This document shows, one piece after another, positions 35,575 to 46,315 of a DNA stretch of 64,000 nt (the first letter of the stretch is position 1; each line of letters starts with the position of its first letter). The translations under genes were made by a program, and so were the position numbers. Source of the stretch: Ancistrus triradiatus (taxonomy: Eukaryota > Chordata > Actinopteri > Siluriformes > Loricariidae); assembly GCA_025084515.1 (NCBI GenBank), contig JAJAGP010001646.1, positions 62,001 to 126,000 of the forward strand, written 5' to 3'. The notes under the pieces are model-generated. The model ran no database searches. It was not told the DNA's origin and saw only the letters and a program-made list of their open reading frames with translations.

Positions 35575-36175
35575 AAAGGGTGGGGTGAACAAGAAAGGGG
35601 TGGGATAAATGAGGGAAAGATATTGGGAGGGACTGAGGTAAAGGTTGGAATGACTAAGAGAGGGTGGGATGGATAAGGGAGGGTTAAGGGTAAGGGGAGG
35701 AGTACAATACTCAAGTAGGAGCTACTTGTTAGACTGGAAAAATGACAATGGAAAGGCTGTTTGGAAGAAACAAGGAGCTAAAATGATGGGTGACTAGAAT
35801 GGCAAGAACACAGGTTTTAATAAGAGATGGGGAAGAAAGAGAAGCAACTTCAATGATGTGCATTTGAATAAGAATGGAGGTTGAAAGAAAAGTAAAGAGA
35901 CTTTGAGGAAAATTGGAGAAGCTGTTAAATGAGAACGTGTACGATGATAAAAAAGGTTAAGAAAAAGCTCAGGAGAAATGCCAGAGGTAGGAAAGACCGG
36001 GTGGAGAGAACATGAAGAAGATGAAGAGTATGTGGGAAAGGAAGCAAGAGAGAGGCAGTAAGGAAAGCAGAATACTGCAAAAAAAGACAGGTAAGCTGCG
36101 ATAAATGGCAAACAGGCTGTAATGAAGTGCAAACATGAAGATGGTAGAGAATGGGATAAATTAGTGACTGCAACA
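35575..36175. repeat. Purine-rich degenerate satellite-like tract
   Basis: 600 bp of G/A-biased plus strand. 35580-35700 contains repeated variants of a GGGTGGGATNAATNAGGGA unit. Frames of up to 135 codons on the opposite strand are Ser/Leu/Phe-rich and compositional. Confidence 0.6.
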
Positions 36176-36366
36176 ATCAGCTGTGCTATTTTCTGTGTCA
36201 TGTTCTAGACCTTCCTGGATTGTATGTAGCTACTTTGTCCCGAGACTGGTTGATTAATGCAGTACTTCATTGGTGTTTCTTATTTTTTTGTTTGTACCTT
36301 GGGAAGCATTAGAAAATTATAAAAGAGGGACAGAGAACATGGCATTAGTGTGCTAAAATGCAATGT

Positions 36367-37171
36367 CAAGTGGTGCTTGAAAGTTTGTGAACCCTTTAGA
36401 ATTCTCTATATTTATACGAAAACAAAGGAGGTTTCTGGGGACCTCAGAAAAGAGTTGCTGATGCTTGCAAAAGCATGCAAAACTATCTCTAAAGAGTTTG
36501 GAGACCACCAGTCTACAATTTGACAGATTGTTTACAAATGGAGGACATACAAGACCATCATTACCCTCCATAGAAGAAGCTGACCAACAAAGATCACTGG
36601 AAAACACTGTATTCCAGAATAGGAAACTTATAAAACCTGTGAAATATGGTGTTGGTAGCCCTATTTTGCTTCATCTGGGCTAGTATGGCTTGCCACCATT
36701 GATGGAAAAATGAATCCTGAATTATACCAGCAAATTATAAACAAAAATATCAGGACATTTTCCTCTAAATCCTAAGAGAATGTGGGTCATATCCCAAGAC
36801 AATGACGTTAGTCATCTACCAACGAATGGTTATAGAAAACAAAGTTTTGGAATGGCCAAGTCAAAGACCTCAACTTAATCCAATAGAAGTGATTAACAGT
36901 TGCTAAAAATGATTAATTGCAGTTATTTATAGTATATTATATGGGTCATAACCGATACGAAAAGCAAAGGTTACCATTCTTTTACCACTCACAGTGTAAT
37001 ATGTACATGTTAAACGGAAACGTATAATATCGAATCATTTTCCTCAATAAATAAATGACCAATTATAATATTTGTCTTTATTTAGCTTTAGGAATTATTT
37101 GAAAATCTGATGACGTTTTAGGGCAGAAATATAGAAAATTCTAAAGAGTTCACAACATTCAATCACCACTG
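36367..37171 (+). mobile_element. Tc1/mariner family A, copy 3, deleted
   Basis: Ends AAGTGGTGCTTGAAAGTTTG (left) and CAATCACCACTG (right, TA at 37172-37173). The left subterminal DNA is missing: TTTCTATATTTATACG jumps straight to AAAACAAAGGAGG at the transposase start. A second deletion joins GATCACTGG to AAAACACTGTATTCCAG (about 36600). That removes the end of the DNA-binding region and the first catalytic Asp. The second Asp (CAAGACAATGACG) and NPIE-like AATCCAATAGAAG are still recognisable, but frames are broken. Confidence 0.85.
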
Positions 37172-37173
37172 TA

Positions 37174-37846
37174 TAAACATAATATAAAACGACATAAATG
37201 AATGTTACAAAATGTAATGCAAAGTAACAGAACCAAACTCACACAGATGTGACTTCTGACCTCTGCAATCTACAGTTCCATTTAAAGGAAATACGACTTC
37301 TAAATACATTCTAGTGTATTTAGTGTGCCATTTCAGTTCACTGCTATTCTCCTTAAATCATATTATTAGTAATAGTATCATTCCAAAATCATAGCATCAT
37401 TAATGAGGACCTTAACAATTCCTTTCATGGTTTAAAATCACTTATCATTTGCTCATTTGTTCATTCTATTCTCTCTATCACTGCCACTAAATGGGCACAT
37501 AATAATGGGCTTTCAGAGACTATTCTGCTTCACGAGCTCAGTGAGTAAGATGCCTATATTGTTGTTATCCAACTGGTTATCCAAAGACATTAGCCTGATT
37601 TTATAGTTTGTGAGAATCCTTTATATAAAATACAATTTCCTCTGCATAAAATAGATTTGCAAGATGCTACACATGTCACACTGTGAATGAAAAGTGCATT
37701 TCAAATAGCAAACAGTGAAAAGAGGAAAAATAAAATTCAGACAATACTATAACAGCACACTACAAAGTATGCAAGTGTCATTAGTAAGAGGAAACATGCA
37801 ATATAAAAATTGTTAACATTTTTACCTGGTTTTTTAGGCCTTTTGG
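37174..37846. other. Unique-looking DNA
   Basis: Nothing recognised. Confidence 0.4.
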
Positions 37847-37848
37847 TA

Positions 37849-39428
37849 CAGTCGTATGAAAAAGTTTGGGCACCCCTAATAATTTTCATGATTTTTGTTA
37901 TAAATCATTGGTTGTCCAGCTCAGCAATTTCAGGTAAATATATCATATAGCAGATGAACACCGTGATATTTGAGAAGTGAAATCAAGTTTATAGGTTTTA
38001 CAGAAAGTGTGCAGTAATTATTCAAACTAAATTAGGCAGGTGCATAAATTTGGGCACCCTTGTCATTTGAATACCTTTAGCACTAATTATTGGAACACAA
38101 AATTTGTTTTGTAAGCTCATTGACCCTTGATCTGCATACACAAGTGAATCCAACTATGAGAAAGGGTTAAGGTGGCCAATTGGAAGTTTTTCTCCTCTTT
38201 GCATCTTCTCTGAAGAGTGGCAACATGGAGCCTCAAAAAACTCTCAAATGGCCTGAAAAACAGGTTGTTTTCAACATCATGGTTCAGGGAAAGGGAAAAG
38301 CTCTCTCAGAGATTTCACTGTGAGGGAACATAGTGAGGCAAATGGAAGACCACAAGGCACAGTTCTAGTTAAGGAACTCCCGAAGTGGCGAGACCAAGAA
38401 AAATCTCAGATAGGCAGAGGCGAAGGATGGTGAGAACAGTATAGTCAAGCCACAGACCACCCTCCAAAGACCTACACAACCTCATCTTGCTGCAGATGGG
38501 TGTCACTGTTCATCGTTCAACTATACAGCGCACTTTGCACAAGGAGAGGCTGTATGGGAGAGTAATGCAGTAATGCAGAAGAAGCCTTTTTCTGCAGACA
38601 CGCCACAAACAGTCACTTGAGGATGTGCTACAGCACATTTGGGGACAATCCAGCTTTCATTTGGGATTAAAGTGCCGTGTAACTGATGAAACTAAATTGA
38701 GTTATTTGGACATAACAAGGAGCGGAAAAGGAACACAGCATCCCAAGACAAACACTTGCTACCCACAGTAAAATTTGGTGGCGGTTCCATAATGCCCGCG
38801 GGACTGTGTGGCCAGTGCAGGTACTAGGAATCTTGTTAAAATTGAGGGTCGCATGGATTCCAGTTAATATCTCCAGATTCTTAAGAACAATGTTCAAGAA
38901 TCAGTGACAAAGTTGCACCGAGGCCAACGACCCCAAACCCTGCTCATAATCTACTAAGGCATTCATGCAGAGGAACCAGTACAACGTTCTGGAATGGCCA
39001 TCTCAGTCCCCAGACATGAATATTACTGAAAATGTGGGCTGTCCATGCTTGGAAACCATCAAAGATGACTGAACTGGAGATGTTTCTAAAGAAGAATGGT
39101 CCAAAGCACCTTCAACCAGAATCCAGACTGGAAGCTGTAGGAAGCGTTTAGCGGCTGTTATTTTACAAAAGGGAGGATCTACTAAATATGATGTAATTTT
39201 TTCTGTTGGGGTGCCCAAATTTATGCACCTGCCTAAATTTTGTTTGAATAATTACTGCACACCTTTCTGTAAATCCTATAAACTTTCATTTCATTTCACT
39301 TCTCAAATATCACTGTGTTCATCTGCTATATGATATATTTAACTCAAGTTGCTGATCTGAACAACCAATGATTTATAAACTAAAATCATGAAAATTATCA
39401 GGGGTGCCCAAACTTTTTCATACGACTG
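37849..39428 (+). mobile_element. Tc1/mariner family E, copy 1
   Basis: Flanked by TA at 37847-37848 and 39429-39430. The TIRs are about 200 bp (CAGTCGTATGAAAAAGTTTG and inverse). The transposase relic at 38225-39190 has numerous stops and an 8-bp tandem duplication (TAATGCAG twice near 38563) that copy 2 lacks. The catalytic region contains GATGAAACTAAATTGAG (first Asp) and the same in-frame TAA after the RMDSS codons as copy 2. Not coding-competent. Confidence 0.92.
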
Positions 39429-39430
39429 TA

Positions 39431-40168
39431 TAAAGAAGCATGTGATTTCCATAAAATTGTGGATTTGGCCTCAATGCTTTCCATGCATTTGGAGATAATT
39501 GTGGGAGGCATACAACATTGCCATACAGTTTTGGTCCCCTATAGAGCTACAGTATACGTGCCATTCGTAGACATGATGCAATCCCTGTCAGGGCAATTAC
39601 AGCAGGCCTACAGCATGTGCATGGCTGCTCATGGACATCTTCCATTCTCAAAGCTTCAGCAGGGAAGGGTAGGGGATGGAAAGGAAGAGGGAGGTGTTAA
39701 CAAGTGAGTGTGGTAAAACTGAAGTGTTTGAGAGACAGAAACAGAATATGGAACCATATTCTTCACTATACTACTACATTTAGAGCATGTGTTGTTGATA
39801 TTGTAATTTTTTTAGCATCTGTTGTGGTGTGACAGCAAAGATAACAGTCAACAGTGAACTTCAATCTATATTATTTTTAGTCCTATACAACGTTTTGTTC
39901 AGTTTACACAAAAGCGTATGAGCAGCATGTTAAATCATTTATCTTTCTTAATGTCACCTTTGCAACGTACACAAAGCATAGACTTCTCAGGATCATTCCA
40001 CTAAAAATACCCACACAGTTATTGTTCCGCATTGCCAAGGTGGGTAGTAACGCACTACCACATTTACTCTATTATGTTTACTTTTCACTTTGTAGAGCCT
40101 TTATTATATGCTCTAATGTTTAGTGACAAAATTAGTGGTATACGAAGAGACTTCAGAAACATCAGTGG
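39431..40168. other. Unique-looking DNA
   Basis: An 82-codon frame at 39459-39707 has no recognised domain. Nothing else was recognised. Confidence 0.4.
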
Positions 40169-40340
40169 CAGTGGTGGCTCAGTGTGCTCAAAGCTCTGGG
40201 CTATGGATCAAAAGGTTAAGAGGTTTAAATCTACCAAGCTGCCAAGGTCGGGCACTTAAACAAAGCCCTTAACCTTCTCTGCTCCGGGGTGCTGACCCTG
40301 TGCTATTTCCCCAACTTGGTAAACAAGCTGGAATATAGCA
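40169..40340 (+). repeat. tRNA-derived SINE, sense
   Basis: GTGGTGGCTCAGTGTGCTCA (A-box region), AAGAGGTTTAAATCTACC (B box, decayed), CAAAGCCCTTAACCTTCTCT and GCTCCGGGGTGCTG (body). Confidence 0.7.
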
Positions 40341-40995
40341 GCAGAACTATTTTGTTGTACTGTACACCAGTGTACATGCCATTTTATCAGTTGGCAAATG
40401 GCAGTAGAACATTAAACAAAGGGGTTTTGTGTTTTATTATTGCTTCTTCTTTGCTTAAGGAGAATGACCGCTTAGCTCGTCGCCACACTGACAGAACAGA
40501 AGTTCATCACTATTCATGGACTGTAAGTGTGTGAAGTCTAGAGATTAGCTTGTGCCTCTCTCAGACCAGTTAAACAAGATTAACGATCAAAGTTATGCTT
40601 CAAATTACAGCAACTGAAGTATTCTGGATGTGCTCCTCTGCTTGGCTATTTGCCTGGTATTTTTTTCGGCTGTGTTATTAAATTATCTCAGATTAGCCAA
40701 TATTTAAGCATGTTCCCTAAAGCAATTTGCAGAAATCAGGAAAGAGGAGTGAGCAGGCGCCTTAATCAAGGTTGGATAATAAATGCTAATCTTGAGCTCA
40801 AACTATGGCTAGGTTTACGCCAAGTGAGCATCTGTTAGTGTGCCTAATTTGTGAGCATATTAAGGAGAGAGGGTATCGTCAGGCACAATTCATCAGGATG
40901 GAGGCGTACACATGTTTACTCAATTAAATCAGTTCAAGCAGCCAATGGACAAAATCTAGCAAATTTTTAAACCTAGTGAACCTGAGAGTGTAGCG
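40341..40995. promoter_or_regulatory. Candidate conserved non-coding block
   Basis: TE-free. 40660-40860 contains GATTAGCCAATATTTAAGC, CTTAATCAAGG, TAATAAATGCTAATCTTGAG and AGCAATTTGCAG, a cluster of homeodomain/NF-Y/NFI-type motifs. No coding signature. Inference only. Confidence 0.3.
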
Positions 40996-41125
40996 TAAGG
41001 GTTAAGGGCCTTGCTCAAGGACCCAACAGTGGCATCTTGGCAGAGATGAGATCTGAACCCTCGGATGTTCTGGTCCATAGTCCAGTAGCTTAACTGGACA
41101 ATGTGCTGCCAGTTAGGCCCTGACT
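40996..41125 (-). repeat. 5'-truncated tRNA-SINE
   Basis: GGTTAAGGGCCTTGCTCAAG then CCCAACAGTGGCATCTTGG. The B-box region (GATCTGAACCCTC) and the head end near 41110. The tail (GCATTTAGCAGAC part) is absent. Confidence 0.75.
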
Positions 41126-42580
41126 CCTCACGATCCTAAATTGGATGCACGAATGAACGAATGAGAGATCCTGAGAGAGAGACAATAACAACTGGATGAT
41201 AACAATGCTGCATAAAAGAGTAAATTCTTTGGTTTAACTTTTCCTGAATGTGTTTCCAACCACAGTAGTGCACAATAACAACAACAACAACAACAAAAAG
41301 ACATGGAGCCCAGTCTTAAGGAGACACATTTAAAACTGTCCTAATCAACACATGCCTGAACAAACAGATACTATTCATGTATATGGATTTCTGAAAGCTG
41401 TCAACCAGCTCACTTTTACTGATATTTAGCTACCCACACATATTCTTGTCTCTCCATATCCATCCACTTTATTCTCCATCTCTCCTTCCTCTCATCTTTG
41501 TAAAATACAGAGCACAGGGAAGATCAGTGCCTCGTCCCAGAAAATGGTTCAAAACAAGCCTAATCCGTCGTGAGCATTCACAATCACTCTAGACAAAATT
41601 TTTTTTTTATAAAATCCAGCAAGCGTTTCTATAGCACGTGGAAAAGCGAAAAGGAAAATGACATTTCTGTGTTGAGCCTCTTTATTCATGCAGTGCCCGA
41701 AATCCCAATATTTGTTTTAGCTAGCCTACTTTTGTTATAAGGGGGAAAATGGTCAATAGCCTCTTATTTGATGAATCCGCAGAGAGCAGCAGCACAGCAC
41801 AGGACTGCTGACAATGCAACCATTTCTGTCCACTGCTGGACTCTAATCAGGGCCACCCAATATACTATAACAACTGCTGAAGGGAAATAAATTGTGACAG
41901 GACGCACCGGAAAGCTATTTCCAGCAAAGGCTAGACAGAATGAAAAGGAAGGACTGCACTGCACTTTGAGCAAGCCTAAATCTTATAAACGTAGATCTCC
42001 TTGGTAGATTAAATTAGCTTTCCTGATCCAAATGCAAAAACCTAAGTTCAGTGGCAACACAAAAGATGATCCAAATGCGGCAATAAGTGCAAGTCGGAAG
42101 TGTAGCTTCCACTGGCCATCTATTGACTGATTTTGCATTTACATTTTCATTTGGCAGGCAGAGGCAGAATCCAATCTAAGAGCTGTTAAAAGGCCTGACA
42201 ATGATATAAGTGCTGCAAGACTAAGTGCTCAATTCCAATTTACTGCTCATATCTGATTTTCTTGTTAAGTTGTTCGCCTATCTTTTTAATGTGACCCATA
42301 TCTTACATAAGTCTTAACGAGTCATGCTCCTGAAAGGCTCCACATACATAAAAGAAAAACATTCTCCCTGTAACCCAGAAGGAAATAAAAAAAAAAAAAA
42401 ATAGAGACAAGCACTTGCAACTGCTTCTTATTGATGCTAATTGCACAGTAAAATTTGCAGACAAATCATTATGATGATAATGAGGCATAAGAGGATCAAC
42501 GGTTCTTTCAGTAAAGAGCATCTCAGTACAAGCACCAGAATTATAATCTCCACGTTTTTGCTGCTTACACATTTATATTA
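41126..42580. other. Unique-looking DNA
   Basis: (AAC)n at 41275-41295, T-run at 41602-41610, A-run near 42388-42402. A possible SINE tail scrap lies at 42134-42160. Nothing coding. Confidence 0.4.
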
Positions 42581-43080
42581 TACACTTACTGGGCTACTTT
42601 ATTAGGCACACCTTACTAGTACCGGGTTGGACACCCTGTTCAGAACTGCCTTAATTCTAAGTGGCATAGATTAAACAAGGTGCTGAAAACTTTCCTCAGA
42701 GATTTTGGTCCATATTGACATGATGGCATCAAGCAGTTGCTGCAGATTTGTTTTCTGCACATCCATGATGTAAATCTCCCGTTCCATCAAAGACCAAATG
42801 TGCTCAATTAGAGGTGTGGTGACTATACAGGTCATCTGAATACAGTAAACTCATTGTCACGTTCAGGAAATTGGTGTGATACGATTTGATCTTTTTGGCT
42901 TGGCATGTAGAAGATGGGTACACTGGCGTCATAAAGGGATGGACATGGTCAACAACAATACTCAAGTAGACTGTGGCATTTAAATAATGCTCAATTGGTA
43001 TTAAGGGCCCAAAGTGTGCTAAGAAAATAATCCCACACCATTACACTTTTTGCTTTAATGTTGTTTACACCAAATTTTGT
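42581..43080 (-). mobile_element. Tc1/mariner family C, 3' portion
   Basis: Starts with the family terminus (GGGCTACTTTATTAGGCAC) and reads on the minus strand into the transposase C-terminus: CGGTACTAG, GCATCAAGCAGTTGCTGC (inverse of LQQLLDAI), then ATGGACATGGTC, and ends at CATTACACTTTTTGC / TGTTGTTTACACCAAATTTT at about 43078. The 5' half is absent. Confidence 0.82.
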
Positions 43081-43620
43081 GTGTCGAAACGAAGAAAGGA
43101 GTGGCTGTTAAATGGCAAACAAAGGAGCTGTTAAGAAACGGACTCAAACAAAGGAGCATCACTAAACAGCTGAGCTCATGTAACAGAGAGTAGAATGCTA
43201 ATGACAATTCAGGGCTCACAACATAGCAAACGGGGAAAGAAAGAAATACATGTTTGCTACCAGTCGATACCAGTGAACGAATTGTTAATCAAAGCGGAAG
43301 CACCCACAGCAGCGAGCTCATGTAACAGAGAGATATAAACACTCAAAGTGTCGCACCGAAAGAGGGTGAGCCTAAACAAAGCCTGTTACCTCGTGTTATT
43401 ACAAAGGAATAAAGTTACAATCTTTCCCTAAATACCTCGCAGCGAAGCGCTACCAAATACCAAAGGTGCACTCTCAAACAGTCTTAAATAACCGCTCGAG
43501 CAGGTGTCTCTCATCAGCCCTCAGCAGCACCGGGCCTGCTGGGCACTGTAGGTGCATGCATGCTAGGGATTGTAGTCCTAATCACTGCACGCCTTCCACG
43601 CCACCAGAACTGTGTGCCTC
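43081..43620. promoter_or_regulatory. LTR- or promoter-like block
   Basis: CpG-richer than its flanks. It has a TATA-like GATATAAACAC at 43332-43342, AATAAAG about 80 bp later, and a strong ZNF143/SBS-type site on the minus strand at 43558-43576 (ACTACAATCCCTAGCATGC). A 19-bp perfect direct repeat, GAGCTCATGTAACAGAGAG, occurs at 43172-43190 and 43314-43332. TATA plus AATAAA spacing suggests a solo LTR, but no TG...CA boundaries with target duplication were found. Confidence 0.35.
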
Positions 43621-43630
43621 CTCATACAAA

Positions 43631-43800
43631 TAGGGCAACATGGTGACATAGTGGATATTGTGTCACCTCACAGCTCCAGAGACTCCCATTTTGATTCCTG
43701 AATTAGCTCTGTGTGGAGGTTGTATGTTCTCAACATGCATGTGTGGGTTTTATCTGGATACACCGGTTTCCTCATCCAGAAATCGCGTCCTCCACCAGTA
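43631..43800 (+). repeat. Diverged DANA-like SINE
   Basis: CACCTCACAGCTCCAGAGAC, then CTGTGTGGAGGTTGTATG and TGTGTGGGTTTTATCTGG. Tail missing. Confidence 0.6.
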
Positions 43801-44117
43801 GCACTATTGCATTAGTCATGGAGTGATCTGAAAGGCCAAGGCTTTGTACAGACTAGCATAGAACCAAAATTGAGAAAATGGTAATGTGTAAGCATGATAT
43901 ATTCTATAACACAAACTGATTTCTCAAGCTGAGAATATGATGAGCCCACAACTGTTTCTTTTTTCATAAAAACCCTCCTCTTCCTCTGAAGCAGAAGTAC
44001 TCTTGTCCAAATGCATCTTCATTCTCACGGCAATATGGCTAGCCAGGGCTATGCTAACTACTCCACACTGGACTGTTTGTGTTGCCAACCTTTCGACCCT
44101 GACTTGGCCCCACCTAT

Positions 44118-44322
44118 ATACATTTGCAGCATTTAACAGACGCACTTATCCAGAGCGACTTACAACTGATACAGTCTTACAATCCAAGCAATTGTGGGTT
44201 AAGGGCCTTGCTCAAGGACCCAACAGTGGCAGCTTGGAAGAGGTGGGATTTGAACCCCGGATCTTCTGGTCCACAGTCCAATACCTTACCTATACCTTAC
44301 ACTAGGCTACCACAGTGCCTAT
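44118..44322 (-). repeat. tRNA-derived SINE, well preserved
   Basis: All modules are present in the same order as at 19979. The head region is disturbed by a small ACCTTACCTATACCTTACAC duplication at 44283-44302. Confidence 0.85.
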
Positions 44323-44509
44323 TTGACAGACCCACATAAACTCCAAATGTCTAGTGTGACCATGGGTTAATGCTAAATATCCAGCTGGGTCAGTGCCATT
44401 TAATCCCACTGCAATGTCTGGGCTAATGCATTGAAGCTTCTTATTTAAAGGAGCATAAGCTCAATTCCACATCAAACCAGTCAGAGAAGGGTGGAAAAAA
44501 TAGAAAATC

Positions 44510-44750
44510 TTGGTCTATATATAAATGTGGGGGCCAGAAGTCTGAGACCACTAGTGAAAATATTTATTGGGATGCTTATAGAGAATGACTCATTCGGCAT
44601 TAGTATAATATTCCAAAACACACCTAAAATCTGTGCAACAACTATCCAAAGAAAATCAAGGAGTGCTGACTGTCATAGTCTTTCCTCCACAGTCACCTGA
44701 CCTAAACATTTTCAAGCATTTATGGGAGCACTTGGACACAGAGAAAGTCA
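44510..44750 (+). pseudogene. Tc1-like transposase fragment (family J)
   Basis: In the plus frame starting at 44678 the sequence reads VFPPQSPDLNIFKHLWEHL, then DTEKVKHSV. This is the catalytic C-terminal motif of Tc1-type DDE transposases (WPPQSPDLN-IE-LW). The catalytic Glu position is Lys (AAG, 44714-44716). The upstream GGCCAGAAGTCTGAGACCAC segment looks like that family's subterminal DNA. The remainder is lost. Confidence 0.65.
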
Positions 44751-44754
44751 AGCA

Positions 44755-44860
44755 TTCAGTAAACACAGCAAGGAAAACCTCACTAAATATTATAAGGCCT
44801 TAGGAAGAAACCAAGACTCAAAAACGGACCCAACCCCCATGGGCAGGTTAGGTGATATTC
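44755..44860 (+). repeat. Dispersed repeat sharing unit with 51300
   Basis: CAGCAAGGAAAACCTCACTA then GAAGAAACCAAGACTCAAAA and CGGACCCAACCCCCATGGG. The same ordered motifs occur at 51325-51405. Confidence 0.6.
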
Positions 44861-44965
44861 ATTCATTTCATTCTATCCATTTAGTCGTGTCTGACCCTTG
44901 GATACTCCGTAAACCAGTCTTATACTGATCCACAGAGTTTCACGATGATGGTTTATACAGAGTAG

Positions 44966-45180
44966 GTCACCAGGTCTTACTCCAACCCATCGTAGGGCAC
45001 ATACACTCACTCACTCATACACACATTCAAACACTAAGAGCACTTTAGAATGTGGGAGGAAACCGGCGTACCCAGAAGATACCCATGCAGACACGTGAAG
45101 GACATGCAGACTCCACGCAGATAGAGGCCAGAGTCGGGATCAAACCGGGGACCTTGCACCTGTGAGGCGCTAGATAACAT
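44966..45180 (-). repeat. DANA-like SINE, antisense
   Basis: Minus strand: GCGCCTCACAGGTGCAAGG, GGTTTGATCCCGAC (B box), CGTGGAGTCTGCATGTCC and TCTGCATGGGTATCTTCTGG, then a tail to GGTTGGAGTAAGACC. Confidence 0.75.
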
Positions 45181-45745
45181 ACCTAAGAATTAAATGACCT
45201 AATTAATAAGTTTTGGTAATAGTTTAAATAAACACAAGCTAATACAAAAAAGATAACATATTCAAAGAAAATACAGTAAATAAAATATAATAATATATAC
45301 ACAAATATACACAACACACCAAGAAGGAGCTGTTGGAATCGAATGAAACCCCTTGGGGTGAATTGTCGTTGAATTGTTAATGTCCCTTGTATCACTAATA
45401 CAGGTGACTGACTGTCTAATGGGATGGCTCCCCAGATCATCCCATGAAACAAACACTCTGCTTCTCTCAGTCCAATGATGTGCCCCTCTCAAAGTCTGTC
45501 AATTGGGCACAATGTCAACGGTCTCTTACCAAGAGGTACATTAACCAAAAATTACCCCGTGAGAGCCTTTTATAGAAGGGGAATATAGTGGGGGAAGCAC
45601 TTTTATGCCCTCTTGGGGCAAGACCGAGTGTCTAATCAGTCCACACCTGTATTCATTTATATATTACATTTTTATTTCTATTTATTTATATAATTTACAT
45701 ATAATATGAATTTATTTATATCTGCCTGAGACATACAGGTGTATG

Positions 45746-45750
<5 letters not shown>
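45181..45750. other. AT-rich, nothing recognised
   Basis: No family was identified. 45310-45640 has unique-looking sequence with GGGGTGAATTGTCG and TAATACAGGTGACTGACTG. Confidence 0.4.

Positions 45751-45751
<1 letters not shown>

Positions 45752-45816
<65 letters not shown>
45752..45816. repeat. (AT)n-(GT)n microsatellite
   Basis: About 54 bp of AT repeats followed by five GT repeats. Confidence 0.97.
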
Positions 45817-45847
45817 ATACTATGTATACTGTATATGTATACAACTC

Positions 45848-46130
45848 TAGGTGGATAAATTGTCGCCTCACAGCAAGAAGGTCCTGGGTTCAATTCCAGG
45901 GTGGAGCGGTCTGGGTCCTCCCCGTGTCCGCATGGGTTTACTCTGAGTACTCTGGTTTCCTCCCACAGTCCATAGGCATGCGTGTTAGCTTAACTGATTA
46001 CACTAAATTGGCATTGACTTGAGTGTGTATATTTATGACTAGTCTTGATGTAACCTTGTGTATAGATGTAACCCTGTGTGAGTCACTGAAATGGTCACTG
46101 TTGCTGATAGCGACAAATAAACATTCAAAC
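45848..46130 (+). repeat. DANA-like SINE with internal deletion
   Basis: GTCGCCTCACAGCAAGAAGG and GGGTTCAATTCCAGGG (B box). The usual GTGTGGAGTTTGCATG block is missing: GGTCTGGGTCC joins CCCGTGTCCGCATGGG. The CACAGTCCATAGGCATGC segment and an AATAAACATTCAAAC end follow. Confidence 0.78.
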
Positions 46131-46315
46131 TAATCTAGGCTATTACAGGAAACGATGCCAAGATTTTATTGTTTGTGCAAGATGATACACATCACTAATT
46201 TTTATTTTTGGCAGCTTAATCGTTAAAACACAACACATTAAGTGTTGGTGGTATGATTAACTGGTGAAGAATTTATCAACTAGCTAGTATGATTGATCAG
46301 CTAAACTGAGTAATA

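Noticed and set aside
35794..36201. 135-codon minus-strand frame rich in Phe, Leu and Ser
   Set aside because: It is the complement of the purine-rich tract. It has no start context, domain or splice pattern, so it is not a membrane protein gene.
45678..45893. Ile/Tyr-repeat frame
   Set aside because: Translation of the AT microsatellite.
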